A stretch of 64,000 bases of DNA, taken from positions 13,666,274 through 13,730,273 of the forward strand of contig CM033122.1 in NCBI GenBank assembly GCA_019321725.1. The letters run 5' to 3'. This stretch comes from Paulownia fortunei. Taxonomy: Eukaryota; Streptophyta; Magnoliopsida; Lamiales; Paulowniaceae. This document shows positions 45,621 to 57,518 of this stretch, one piece after another. The stretch's first letter is position 1; each line of letters starts with the position of its first letter. A program made the position numbers and the translations under genes. The notes under the pieces were generated by a model, which had not been told where the DNA came from, searched no databases, and saw only the letters and a program-made list of their open reading frames with translations.

Positions 45621-46760
45621 CTTGGTTATTAGATGTCGAATATGATTCCGTCTATACAAAGAGTTGTAGTGGATGACAAGAAAATGAGACTAAGACAAAG
45701 GACAATCCTTAAGCTTGAAAATAAGGTAAGTGTTGCTTTATTAGCTATAGAAATGATCCACTTAACTCTGGATGGAATTAGAATAGTATTAGTTATTTAT
45801 TTTTGCTACATTGATAAATGAATTATACAATCCCAACATTCCATGCTACATAATCAACAAAGTAATATTAGAATTAGATAATCAAAATAGTGCATACTTG
45901 TGCTAAGCTAAATTAGGTCATATCTCTAAAGAAAGAGTTCACAAGATGGCACATTTGCTTGACCTCTTGGACATCCATGAGGTGCCAAATTGTAAATCTT
46001 GTCTCAAGGAAAAGATAACCAAAATCACCATTTATGGGACTAATGGAAGAGACCACTCCTTTGGATGTCATCCAAAGGGACATAAGCAGTCCACTAAGTG
46101 TTAGTTCACAAGAAAATTATTCTTACTTCATTATTCTAAGATCCTTTGAAGGGTTCAAAGATTTAGATATTAAGTAGAGAATTAAACCAACCAAAGTATT
46201 AAATCCATTTATGTGATCGAGGAAGAGAATACAAAGGTGGTAAGTTATTGATTATCTAATGGAGAATTAGATTCTTATTTTAAGTGAAACCAAGTTGAGT
46301 TTCACTTATTTCTACCTTCATTCTAGGAATTCACCCAAGAGTCGGAAATATTCTTAACAAGTAAGAATGTCATTTAAGTCGGTGTCCCAAAATATCATAT
46401 GGGATATGATGTGGCAAAAACCCCTTGTAAACATACCTAAGGGTATGAGGGCCTACTTCTTTAAAGCAGTTAGTGGGTGATAAGATAGATGTGAATCCAG
46501 CTTATGCAAATTTGTAGGATATCCAAAAAAATCTAATGGATACTATTTCTATGATTCCTAAGAACAAAGAAATTTATTTTCTAGGGATACCACCTTCTTG
46601 AGAAGAAGGAATTTTTATTGGATAGAAGTGGAAAGATCATTGAGCTTGAAAGAGTTCAAGAACCACATTTTATCTCACAAGTGGCAATAGTGTATGAACA
46701 AATTACTAAAACTTCTAGTACACTACCTCCAAAAAGATATGAAATGATCTCTAGACCACT
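45621..46760 (+). pseudogene. Element A protease and integrase remnant
   Basis: WLLDVEYDSVYTK (45623-45661) aligns with the Copia protease start WVLDTGCGSHICT; the active-site Asp-Thr-Gly is now Asp-Val-Glu. After frame changes come the AIEMIHLTLDGIRIVL block (about 45730-45790) and the integrase zinc-binding pre-domain (AKLGHISKERVHKMAHLLDL, then VPNCKSCLKEKITK; about 45905-46025). 46040-46760 is decayed integrase core with few recognisable blocks, including a 'LFLGIPPS'-like region and the Glu/Pro-rich linker before RT. Gag, which should precede this, is deleted. Confidence 0.78.
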
Positions 46761-46842
46761 TATACAATAAGAGCCTCTTGCTAGAGAGCAATAAGAAGGA
46801 TCTTCTTTTTTGAATATTGATGCAAATAAGGAGTAATAATGT

Positions 46843-48340
46843 ATGACATCAACTCAGGAACATAGTGAAATAATATACAATCTGAAATGGACTCCATGTA
46901 CTCCAACAAGGTTTGACCTTGGTAGGCCTATTGGTGGGAATGGTTCCCATTGGCTGCAATTGGGTCTGCAAAATATAAAATTGGAGATTGGTATCGAAGT
47001 GTTACGCTCAAAGACAAGATGTTGTCTGTTAAAGATATTTTTTACTAGACGTGATGCTAAAGTCCATTCGGATCATGCTGGCTATATCTATGTATTATGA
47101 CTACTAGATATGGCAAAGAGATATGAAGACCGCATTTCACAATAGGGGTATTGAGAAATGGATATAAGTAAAGTAACCTGAGGTCTTCATTTCAAACTGA
47201 AGCAAGCAAAAGGTTTGTGAGCTTCAGGGATCTATTAAGGACTCAAAATAAATTTCCTAAATGTGAAATATTAGATTCACAAGGCAATTAATGGTTTTAT
47301 TTTCTTAGGAATGCTAATGAACCATATGTGTACAAGAGGGTTAATAGGAGCATGGTAATGATTGTTGTGTTTTAGATTGATGATATTCTATTCATAAAGA
47401 TGATGTAGGAATGTTGCAGTCAACTGAGACTTGTCATCTATAAAGTTCTTCATAAGGGATTTGGGAGAAGCATACCAGGATTGGGGATTGAGATCTATGG
47501 AGATAGATCTTAAAGGATGCTTGGACTATGCTAAATCCAAGTACATAGATTAGATACTAAATGGTTTTAGCAAGAATGAATCTAATGAGAGATTCTTGCT
47601 TTTGAGTCATGGAATTTCACTTTCGAAGTCCATGTCCCCAAGGATTTCTGAAAGAAATAAAAACTATGACTTACATACTTTATGCATCCTTGATAGGAAG
47701 CATAAAATATACAAATCTATGTACTTGATTTGATATCACAAATATTGAGAGTGTCATGAGTAGATATCCATCATTTCAATAGAAAAAGCATTGGAAGCCA
47801 TAGAGATAATCTTTTGTACTTACAATGCACTAAGGATCTCTTCTTAGAATATAGTTATGGAGAATTGAAACTAAGATGCTTCATCTAATTTTAAGTCCAA
47901 AGTAGATAATTTGAAGTCTATGTCTAGAATTGTGTTCATCCTAAATGGTGGGACGATTAGCTGAAAAGAGTTCCAAGCTTGTAATAATCATGGATTCCAC
48001 CATCGTGGTTGAACACATCATGGCATGCAATGATGTAAAAAGAGACTGTTTGGATAGGGAACATAATCCCAGTGTTGAGTGTAGTTCTAACTGTTGTTGA
48101 TCAAGTACCAGAGTAGTACGATAACAATGGGGCTATTGGGCAAGCAAAGAAGCCCCTTTATCAAAGGATCCAATCACAAATAGATTAGCAATACCATAAT
48201 TTTGAAAAATAGTTGGTACAGGTAATATCATCGGGGAAAGATTTGCCTCAATAGAAAATATAGCAGACCCACTGATTTAACCCTGAGATAAGTATTTCAA
48301 GGACATCTTAGGAAAGATGGGCCTTAATATAAAGGCAATT
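46843..48340 (+). pseudogene. Element A reverse transcriptase-RNase H remnant
   Basis: 46843-47100 has the RT start in decayed form (NLKWTPCTPTRFDLGRP, VLRSKTRCCLLKIF). Further on come the 'tagatatggcaaagagatat' block equivalent to IWQMDVKTAF (about 47100) and YVYKRVNRSMV with IDDILFI in place of the catalytic YVDDI (about 47330-47395). RNase H blocks follow: EYSYGELKL (about 47850), and DNNGAIGQAKKP at about 48120-48160. Frame changes are frequent and no long open frame survives. The order and spacing match the Copia pol of element B. Confidence 0.8.
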
Positions 48341-48345
48341 ATCTC

Positions 48346-48362
48346 TAGGGCAAGCTAGAGAT
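48346..48362 (+). other. Polypurine tract region of element A (mutated)
   Basis: 'gggcaagctagagat' directly precedes the 3' LTR. In B the matching bases are 'gggcaaatgggagat', the usual Copia tract, so the A copy has lost its purine run. Confidence 0.6.
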
Positions 48363-50646
48363 TGTTAGAGTAGTGCCTGATGAGCCAATTGATCTAGTCA
48401 TCCTTATACTCTTGTGAATCAATCTTATTCATATTCTTATCATTAAAATATCAATCTTTATCTTAAATTCATCATAAGAATTAGATAAAATCCATAGATC
48501 ACATATAGCTATGGGGCATGGTTGTGTATATAATGACGATTGTAGAATATGCCTCTAAAGTTGTAGTCTTAAAGTATTCCAAGTCAATGATCAATGAGAC
48601 AGGACATCATTCATCTCGCTGAGACTTGTGCATACGATGCAAGGAGGATGCCTTATTCCTTAGGTATCGGTATGGTGACACTAGTGCATATATACGGGTG
48701 CTTGTTTGGGAACAAGTACACTGAACTACAATGTCTGAAAATTTCCAATTGGAAATATTCAATTGTCGAATGAGAATTTTTCTCGTTATGATAGTGCAAG
48801 AATTAATCCTTAGACTTGAGACACCATGGTAACCTTATGCATGACATGTTGCACCTTGATGTATTTCTCGATTGCATGAAAATCATAAGGGGTTTACGTT
48901 AGATGTAATATCTTTATGTATGGAGGTTAATGAGTAGCCAACAATAGATTCATCACCTATCTGTATGAATAGGTAAATCTCATATGTGTTCCACTGTACT
49001 TGATTTTAAAGTCCTTGGCCAAGGTTGGATGGAAATTAAATGTGGGGTTTTCTAATTGTTCATCAAGAAGTCAAGCTACTAGGAATGGATATATAGTTAT
49101 TGAGTTATTGGAGTTTTAACTAATAATCCATGCCCTATTCTCAATCAAAAGATTAGATGATGGAATGACCGTACCTGTATATTATTCATAATTGGAATAG
49201 GTTCATACCTTCACCTAAAAATAGGAGTCATGATACACTGATAGGTGCTTCCCATGACTTGTGGGTTCTTGAAATTAATAGGTTAATTCTAAGAGGATTA
49301 ATTAATTGGATTAAATTAATCAAAATACTTAATTGTTCGATTAAGTCATAAGAGTTATGAGCCCACGGCTGGCTTAGTGTGAACCTAAAGGGTCACACAC
49401 TAAGTTGAAAAGAATACACTTCTAACTATAACATATCCAAGGGTTGGTTCAAATTAATTAATGGAGATTTATTAATTTGGGGGCTCAAAATTGATTTAAG
49501 GAGTTAAATCAATTTATCTAATTAAATAAATTATTTAATTGCACCTAATAAGATTAGGGAGTTTATGTGGATCTAATATGATTAATTAATTAAGTAGGGT
49601 ATAAATAATCCAAGGAGTTTAATTAATTTATTCGATTAAATAATGTGGTTATTTAATTCGACTTAATATGATTTGGAGCTCTATATATGATTAAGTTAAT
49701 TAATTGAAATGATCAATTAATTAAAATAGGCATATTAAATGGATGAGATTATTTAATAGATTCTAATATGATTAAAAAGCCCAATTAGAACTAATTAAGT
49801 AATTGATTGAATCAATTAATTAAGTTGGGCTTATTTAATTGAAGGAGATCAATTAATTGTACTTAATTAATTTAATTACAGTCCAAGCCGAAGCTAATGG
49901 GCTTGTAGGAGGCCTATTAGCAAGTTTAATTATAAGAATTAAACTTATCTTGGAGTTTGATAGAAAGAAGAAATCAGATAAGGAAAGGAGCAAGAGAAAC
50001 CTAGTGAGACCAAGATTAGAGAAGTCCAATATTAGGGCTCCCTTCTCTCTTGGTCGATTCATAAGTCCATTCTGGTGAGAGGAATCGGCTAACATAAGAG
50101 CAACAAAAACCGCCTTCTTTCACCCTCATTTCTTATTATTTGCTTCCATAAAAAAGTTTCACATTTTGATCATGGTTCAATTCTTCTATTCACTAGTTGA
50201 ATTAAGAATTGAACTCCGTATATTCTAGAGAGAGAATAAGCTTTTTGAATCTACTAGCATGGATTCAATTGGTGTAGAAATTTTCAATGTGTGGATACGC
50301 TTAGAGAGGTAACACTTGAGACTCTAAGCGAACTGTTTCCAATACGAGGGGTTTGAAATCAAAATTTGTGAAAGCAGTTCATGGATGGATTCAAGATTCG
50401 CAAAGGATTTCGTGGAAAGAAAATGATTTGAATCGTTTCTTGCATCTTCAACAGTCGAAGTACAAATCAAGGTAAAGGTTTCTTAAACCTTCTTGCTTTA
50501 ATTATCAGAAAATGTACAACTGAGTAATAATCGTAAAAGGGTTTTGAGATTCGTTTTTAATTACATGTGATGTATGTTTGTTTTCATTATTGAAAATTCT
50601 TAAATTTTGCTGTGAATATATTTCCCAGGTCCGCGCGAACCCAACA
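48363..50646 (+). repeat. Element A 3' LTR (2,284 bp)
   Basis: Starts TGTTAGAGTAGTGCC, ends GCGCGAACCCAACA. The full-length form of this LTR family in the window, with which E, G, H, I and J can be aligned. 49200-49870 is very rich in TTAATTAAT. 49920-50100 holds the R/leader part missing from the 5' copy. Confidence 0.9.
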
Positions 50647-51772
50647 TATTATTCACTAAGTTGTAATATTGCAAGTCCACTACTAGCTTAGTTGTTAACA
50701 TAATAGATCACACACAAAATGAGAGGATCACTTCTATCTAGAATAATAACGAAAGAGTTGGATCAAGTTAATTATAGAGCTAAAATCAATTTAATAATTA
50801 AATTAATTCATCCAATTGAATAATATAATTATTTAATAGGACTTAATTAAGATTATGGGATCTTTCAGAGTAATTAATAATTGATCGGATCTATTAATTT
50901 ATGGACTTTAAGTTAATTTAACTAATATAAATAATTAGATTATTCACATTGGGCCTATATAATTATGTAGTCCACTAGAACCAATTTAATTGGGTTTAAT
51001 TAATTAAAATAGATTAATTCATTGGAGAGCCCAATCTCAGTGGGCTCATAGGAGAGGCCCATTGATGGTTTTTTATTATGAATCAGAGACTCCATATCTT
51101 GGATAAGAATCAATTAAGACTTTGATTCTTGACAAAAAACTAATCCAAGATTTGTATTGGATAGAAACAAATAAGAGATAAATATGGAAAGAGGTCAGAG
51201 ACATAATGGGCTAGATAAAAAATTTATGGTCTATAATACACCATATCAAAGGGCCGAAATGATGAGCTTTAGAAGCTACAAAAATCAGCCCACTCCTCGC
51301 TAAGTGCTGAAAAATTATTTTAGTTTTCTTCCATATTTTCTAGGATCTATCAGTTAGTTCCAGACCATTGATAAACTAATTAATTCTCTTATCATCATGT
51401 TGTTATTAAAATAAATCTGCACTCCTAAATATTTTACTTAGAAATAAAGGAGTTAATTCTTTCTAGCAGAAGTTTCAAATCCGTGATCCTACTCGTCATG
51501 TGGATACCTTAGAGGGAAGATGCTAGGATTTCTATAGCGAACTGAATTTCTAACTAAAGCCCACAATTTGAATTGTTCATATCCTTATCTACAACTAGAG
51601 TGCACTTGAAGATATAATCACAAACTTTATTAACTTTTTAGTTGAACAAAAATATTCGAGTGTAACCGAAAATCGCATCAAATTGGGGACTACTTGTATA
51701 ACTACTATGCATGTATAATTTTAAATTTTAAATTTTTGTTGCGATAAGTTTTACGATTTTGTGAGCCCAACA
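50647..51772 (+). repeat. Element B 5' LTR, right part
   Basis: Continues B's 5' LTR after A: 'caagtccactactagcttag' matches 'caagtccactgttagttta' of the 3' LTR, and it is colinear to the end CCCAACA at 51772. The TATA box of the 3' LTR (TATAAATA, 58975-58982) is TATAATAC here at about 51232-51239. Confidence 0.88.
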
Positions 51773-51773
51773 A

Positions 51774-51785
51774 TGATATCTGAGC
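51774..51785 (+). other. Primer-binding site of element B
   Basis: TGATATCTGAGC (51774-51785), one base after the LTR, is a mutated initiator tRNA-Met complement (TGGTATCAGAGC). Confidence 0.75.
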
Positions 51786-53535
51786 CTAAGTTACCACACT
51801 CGGATATGTTCGCGAATATGTGCTTTAATTTCTTTTGATGAAATTTAATTGTTTCAATATATTTTTTATATTAATTAAAATGAATTTAATTGATTTTTGA
51901 TTAGGATAAATGAGTAGGACGTTAAATTTTGTAAACTTTACATAAAATTTGAGGTTGGATGTCAAAATCGGGTAAAAATGGTGTTGTTACTATAGTTAGT
52001 CGTGATTTGGTGCCACAGCGCCACCTTCCACTCTACATCGTGGCACTAAGTGGGAAGGACACGGTGCAAGAGTCTAGAAAACCCCAGACAACTTCCAAAG
52101 TTTTCAAGCTGCGGCACGAGATCTTAGTATGTGGTGCAGTCAGAAAATTTTCCAAAGGACTGCGACACCAAACCTAAGTGCTACGATGCCAATGCACAAT
52201 TTCAAAATTTTTCTATTTTTTTGTAAAAGTTATACGATTTTGATTTATTCAATTTTTAATATTAATAGTTAACTTTAAAATTAATAAAAATGATATTTTT
52301 ATCAATAACCAAAATCTTTTATCCCAAATCTAATAATCGACATGTGAAAAATGGGGTAAATTTACAAGTTTTGAATTTATTACATGAGATGTGTAAATTA
52401 GGCATGTATGTGTGGATGGTCAAAATGCCTAGACAAAAGTATGGATATTCTATGTTCATTATGAATACATGATTGTGATGTTTTTAGGTTTTAATTAAAA
52501 TGAGGCCCACAAGTCTAGCCTTTCTCTATTTTTACTCTAATTGTATTTTCTTTCTTCCTCTTATGTATTTAACCGTGGAAGAAATTCCAACGTTTCTTGT
52601 TAGGAATACCAATTATAATGAGAGTAGTATTAGGCTGTGATGAAATTATCTTTTTGTTTGACAAGAAGACAGAGCAAGGTGGAGAAAAATAAGGAATAAA
52701 GGCCCATGAATGTATGAGTGATACGTTCATGTAATAGATATGATCTATTTGTATTTTAATTATTACCCTTGATCATCCCTAATTATGTATGTATGGTAGA
52801 TGCATGCAAAGGTTTATTTAATACTTTTCTTTTGATTCTGCTTGCGCATCATTAAGTTAGTGCAATATGAGATAAACACACTAAAATTAGATAAGGTCAT
52901 GGAATTATAAAGCAAGCCCTCACTTGATAGTCAAGTTTAATGAATTTGTTAAAAATTATATATCAAGCAAATGTGAGCAAAATTGGCTAGGCCCAATCAT
53001 CCATGCCTTCTATAAAAAATACATGACATGGTGATTCTACCGTATTTAAGATATTGTCCATGAGTTATTGGATGCCTAAATGATGAAAAGTTGTGATCTC
53101 TACTAAGTATAGGGATGTCCATGAGATGAACTCGTCTTTATCGTCGTCCATGAGTTATGGGACAATTAGATGTTATATATACATGGATGTTTGATGGGTA
53201 TTGCTTGACACTTAGTACCATATATCGTCATATTATTGGGTCATATAGGAAGAGGTGAGGTGAGGCGATATAACTTGTGGTTGCATATGCTGCAGTTGAT
53301 AAAGTTGTTATCTATCTTTTGATGTTTTATATGGTCTCATATTCTGAGGCATGTAACATATTAATTGGACCTTAAGGTCTGCTAGTAAATATGATCTCCT
53401 GAATCTCCATTCAAAGGGTGTTGGAATTTGAATAAAATAGTGTGAGGTATTTATAATCAAAGACCATATTAAAAATAAAAATACTGTCAAATGAATGCTT
53501 ATTTTGCCTTGCATGTCTTGTAGATTATATCTCAA
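51786..53535 (+). other. Element B leader, non-coding, with GC-rich island
   Basis: About 1.75 kb lie between the primer site and gag. 51959-52190 is a GC-rich island with repeated 'gtgccac', 'gcgccacc' and 'gtggcac' motifs, resembling 7060-7345 and 59520-59720. The rest matches the leader of element A: 'gaggcccacaagtctagcc', 'atgagagtagtattagg', and a region equivalent to 'caagccctcacttga'. The short frames in it are not coding. Confidence 0.6.
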
Positions 53536-54330
53536 AATGGCCAAAAATCTACTAGCTTCAATTCTAGATGTGAATAAATTAACTGGTCCAAACTATGTCA
53601 ATTGGCTTAGGAACCTTTGGATTGTTCTCCAGTCTGAAAAGAGGTCTTCTATCCTTGATGTGATGCTGCCACCAGTTGTACTAATGGACGCATCTAAGGA
53701 AGAGCTTGTAGAGTACCACAAGTAAGTTAAGGATGACTTGCAAGCTCAGTACTATATAATAGCATCTATGTCAAACGAGTTGTGGATGCAACATGAGAAT
53801 ATGGCACATGCTGCCGATATTCACATTCACCTACAGGGGTTGTATAGTGAACACACTAGGTAGGTGAGATATCAAGTCTCGAAAAAGATGTTTCGATGTT
53901 ATATGACAGAAGGCTCTTTAGTCCAAGACCATGGGTTGAAGATGATAGGACTTATAGAAAGGTTCGAGTCCTTTGGAGTCGTTATGGATAATGAACTTTA
54001 TGTGGATCTCATTCTGCAGTCTTTGCTACCTTCGTTTGATGCCTTCGTGATAAAATTCAACATGCATAAAATAGAGACTAGCGTCACTAAGCTAGTCAAC
54101 ATGTTGAAGATGGTTGAATCCACCATGAAGAAGGATAAGCATGTTATGCTTGTTGCCTCTTCATCCTTATCCAAAGCTAAAAAGACAAAAAAGGGAAGAA
54201 GAAAGGTTCTTCTAAGAAAGGCAAAAGCTTGATGGCATTTAGAGAAGTGGCTAAAGGTTCCAAAGTCAATGACATGTGCCACTATTGTGGCAAGCCAGGG
54301 CATTGGAAGAGAAATTGCAATGAGTACCTT
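53536..54330 (+). pseudogene. Element B gag (broken)
   Basis: Copia gag, the particle protein. From ATG 53536 the plus strand reads MAKNLLASILDVNKLTG, then NYVNWLRNLWIVLQSEK. A TAA after EYHK and a TAG near 53862 interrupt it, and 53864-54232 continues with MIGLIERFESFGVVMDNELY, ILQSLLPSFDAFVIKFN and a Lys-rich tail. A frame change then leads to an intact CCHC knuckle, CHYCGKPGHWKRNC (54277-54318), normally fused to the same protein. Order and length (about 265 codons) fit the family. The start is supported by its position right after the leader. Two stops and a frameshift inactivate it. Confidence 0.88.
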
Positions 54331-55830
54331 GTGAGTCTCCAGAATGATTTTGGTATATATTTTGTTAAATTTAACCTTCGGTTAATGATTCTTCTTGGGT
54401 ATTAAATATCAAATGTTGTTCTTATCTTTGCAATAACTTGCAGGCGATGGCAAGAGACAAGAAGCTAAGTAGAGAAGAGACTACCCTGTGGCTGGAGAAT
54501 GGATTATGAGTAGTTGCATTAGCCATAGGGACAGTCGGCTTTAGGCGGTGGAGTTAGATAGAATTTAATAATTATCTTTACGTTCTTGAATTGATTAAGA
54601 ACATTATCTCTATTCCAATTTTGGATATAGAGGGATTTAGTTTTACTTTTTCTAATAGAAGTTGTGCTATTTTTCGTAGTTCTTTATTGATTCATACTGG
54701 AGTACTAACAAATGATATATATTTTATAACACCCCAAAACTCAATCTTTCATATTCAACAAAATAAAAAGAAATTGAATGATCATAGTTCCATATACTTA
54801 TGGCAGGTTAGACAAGGTCATATCTCTAAAAGGAAAGTTCACAAATTACCATAATTACTTGACCTTAAAGACGAGCAAGAAATACCAGCATGCGAGTCTT
54901 GCCTAAAGGGAAAGATAACCAAGTCACCATTTGTTGGACAAGTGGAGCATACTGTAAATCCCTTGGATTTGATCTATACGAATTTATGTGGCTACTAAGT
55001 ATTAGTACTTGAGGAAACTACAGATATTTCATTACCTTTATCGATAACTACTCTAGGTTTGGGTATGTGTACCTTTTAAGGTACAAGTTTGAAGCCTTTG
55101 AAAAGTTTAAAGACTTTAGGCATGAAATGGAGAAACAAATTAGAAGAAGTTTTAAGGCTCTTCGATCTAATTGAGAGATGAGTACTTAAGTTTGGAGTTT
55201 TTTTATTATCTAAAGGAGAATGAGATTCTCTCATAGTGGACTACGCCTACAATTCCACAACTTAATGGGGTAACTGAGTATGGAACTAGGCACTGTTTAA
55301 CATAGTTTGGTCCATAACGAGCTCTACTGAACTTTCTCTTTCATTATGTGGCTATGCTCTAGAAACATCGGCATATCTATTGAATAACCATCAACATCGT
55401 CACCTAAAATACCAAATGAGATATGCTATGATAAGACCCCTTCTTATAAACATCTTAGGGGTACCCAAAGAAATATATTGGATAAGTTGGATAGTAGATC
55501 CATCTTATGCAAGTTTGTGGGGTACCCAAAGAAATCTATTGGATATTTTTTTACTACCCCTCAGAACAAAAGGTGTTTATTTCTAGGAATGCCACCTTCC
55601 ATGGAAAGGCATTTTTATTAGATAGAAAGGGCGAGGTTGTAGAACTTCAAGAAATTCAAGAGCCACAACAAGTCCCACAAGAGGCAGTAGTACTACCACC
55701 TAAACAAACTAACACTTCTATCACATATCCTCCTAAGAGATCCAAAAGGATCTCAAGGTCTCCTAAGAGGTAAAACCTTTTGTTAAAGAACAACAAGAAG
55801 AGGCAGTCATTGAATAGTGACCCAAAGAAC
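54331..55830 (+). pseudogene. Element B protease and integrase (broken)
   Basis: The protease is nearly lost: a WVLNIKCCSYLCNNLQA block (about 54390-54440) replaces WVLDTGCGSHLCNN. 54591-54854 encodes NIISIPILDIEGFSF, RSCAIFRSSLL, LWQVRQGHISKRKVHKL, the linker plus the zinc-binding start of integrase (HXnC pattern), followed by CESCLKGKITKSPF. The core follows as FITFIDNYSRFGYVYLLR (about 55030-55080; Asp of the DDE triad present) with decayed later parts. The C-terminal stretch 55507-55773 carries ISRNATFHGKAFLLDRK and a Pro/Gln-rich linker to RT. A small direct repeat ('gggtacccaaagaaat', 55459 and 55520) lies in it. Confidence 0.82.
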
Positions 55831-56700
55831 TATAGAGAAGCAATGTTTGACATCAATACACGGAGATGGCAGGATTCCATGCAATTGTAAAATGACTCTA
55901 TGTACTCCAACAAGGTATGGACCTTGGTGGATCCACCATAGGATATTGTACTCTTATGCTATAAATGAGCCTGCAAGTAGAAGGTTGGAGTAGATGGAGA
56001 GGTGGTAACTTATAAAGCATGATTAGTTGCGAACAGTTATCCTCAAAGATAAGAAATTGACTATGAGAAAACTTCCTCACCAGTGGTGATGTTTAAATTT
56101 ATTTGGATCTTGTTGGTTATATCAGCATATTTTGACTATGAGATATATCAGATGGATGTGAAGACCGCCTTCCTTAAGGAAACATTGAGGAAGAGATCTA
56201 CATGTAGTAACCAGAGGACTTCATTTCCAAAGTAAGTGAGCAAATGGTTTGCAAGCTTTGGAAATCCATTTATGAACTCAAATACGCTTCTCGAAGATGG
56301 AACATTCGTTTTGATGAGGCAATCAAATTATTTGGTTTTCTCAATAATTCGGATAAATTGTGTGTATACAAGAAGGTTAGTGGGACTGCAGTTACATTTA
56401 TTGTGCTTTATGTTGATGACATCATACTTATTGGGAATGATATAGGGATGTTGCAATCAACAAAGTTTTAGTTGTCTACTTATTCAAGGAGGTTAGTGGG
56501 AGCGCATTTATATTTATTATGCTCTATGTTGATGACATCATACTCATTAAAAATGATGTAGGGATGCTACAATCAATAAAGTCTTAATTGTCTACTCATT
56601 TTCTATGAAGGATTTAGGAGAAACATTCTATATTTTAGGAATCATTATTTATAGAGATAGATCGAAAAGTATAATTAGACTATCCTAACCTATATACATA
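55831..56700 (+). pseudogene. Element B reverse transcriptase with tandem duplication
   Basis: RT copies element RNA. Blocks: a QMDVKTAFLK equivalent (about 56150-56180), KVSEQMVCKLWKSIYELKYA, then WNIRFDEAIKLFGFLNN, VYKKVSGTAVTFIVLYVDDI (YVDD at 56409-56420) in 56244-56471. A direct tandem duplication of 116 bp follows: 56375-56490 is repeated at 56491-56606, giving a second YVDD at 56525-56536. As 116 is not a multiple of three the frame shifts at the join. Downstream SMKDLGETFYILGI is recognisable. Confidence 0.85.
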
Positions 56701-57500
56701 GACAAGATGTTGAAGAGGCTCAACATGGAGGAATCGAAAAGAGGATTTCTCCCTATGAGTCAGGGTATCCTTTTCTCCAAGTCTATGTCCCCAAAGACTT
56801 TTGAGGAAAAAAAGAGGATGACTCACATGCTTTATACATCCACCATTGAAAACATAATGTATGTCATGCTATGTACTAGGCCTAATATCGCCTCTGAGTG
56901 TCATGAACAAGTATAAGTCAAATCTAGGCGAACAACACTAGAAATCCGTAAAGACAATCCTCAAGTACATGCGAAGAACTAAGGATCAGTTCTTGGGTTA
57001 TGGCAATAGAGAACTAAAACTAGAAGGTTTTACAGATTCTAGTTTTTAGTCCGATATAGATGGTTCAAAGTCAATTTCTGGATTCATATTCACCATAAAT
57101 GGTGGAATGATAAGCTAGAAGAGTTCTAAGTAGGAAATAACAACGGATTCCACCACTGAGGTTGATTACATCGCTGCATGTAATGCAGCAAAGGAAGGTG
57201 TTTAGATGAGCAATTTCGTCCAATCATTTGGCTTAGTTCCATCTATTGTTGACCCAGTACCTTTGTACTGCAATAATGATAGGGCGATGGCACAAGCAAA
57301 TGAGTCAAGATCTCATCAAAGATCCAGCACATCATAAGATGATACCATTTGATCAAGAGAGATCATTTGTAGAGGCGACATTAAAGTGGAGAGATTTTCC
57401 TTAGCGAAAAACATAGCAAACCAACTAACTAAATTGCAAGCACATAAAGTATTTGAAGGATATCTTGAGAAGATGGGCCTTAGGTACATGAACAATTGGT
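56701..57500 (+). pseudogene. Element B RNase H (broken)
   Basis: 56707-56916 reads MLKRLNMEESKRGFLPMSQG, then SKSMSPKTFEEKKRM, and ENIMYVMLCTRPNIA, the RT-RNase H linker of Copia pol. It is followed by KTILKYMRRTKDQFLGYG, GFTDSSF, GSKSISGFIFTINGG, TTDSTTEVDYIAAC and LYCNNDRAMAQANESR up to about 57310, the RNase H domain with catalytic Asp/Glu residues still visible in separate frames. Stops are frequent. It ends just before the polypurine tract. Confidence 0.85.
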
Positions 57501-57502
57501 CT

Positions 57503-57518
57503 AGGGCAAATGGGAGAT
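57503..57518 (+). other. Polypurine tract of element B
   Basis: 'agggcaaatgggagat' directly before the 3' LTR start at 57519, the standard plus-strand primer position of Copia elements. Confidence 0.75.

Larger units (their letters stand above)
41409..50646 (+). mobile_element. Element A, Copia retrotransposon nested in B
   Basis: Two direct LTRs (41409-43388 and 48363-50646) enclose a 4.97-kb interior with leader, protease, integrase, RT and RNase H remnants in Copia order. LTR ends are TGTTAG..CCAACA (5' copy TGTTTG..CCAATA). It lies in the 5' LTR of B, whose sequence continues on both sides. Flanks TAATA (41404-41408) and TATTA (50647-50651) could be a decayed target duplication. It is of the same lineage as B but younger at this site. 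Confidence 0.9.
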
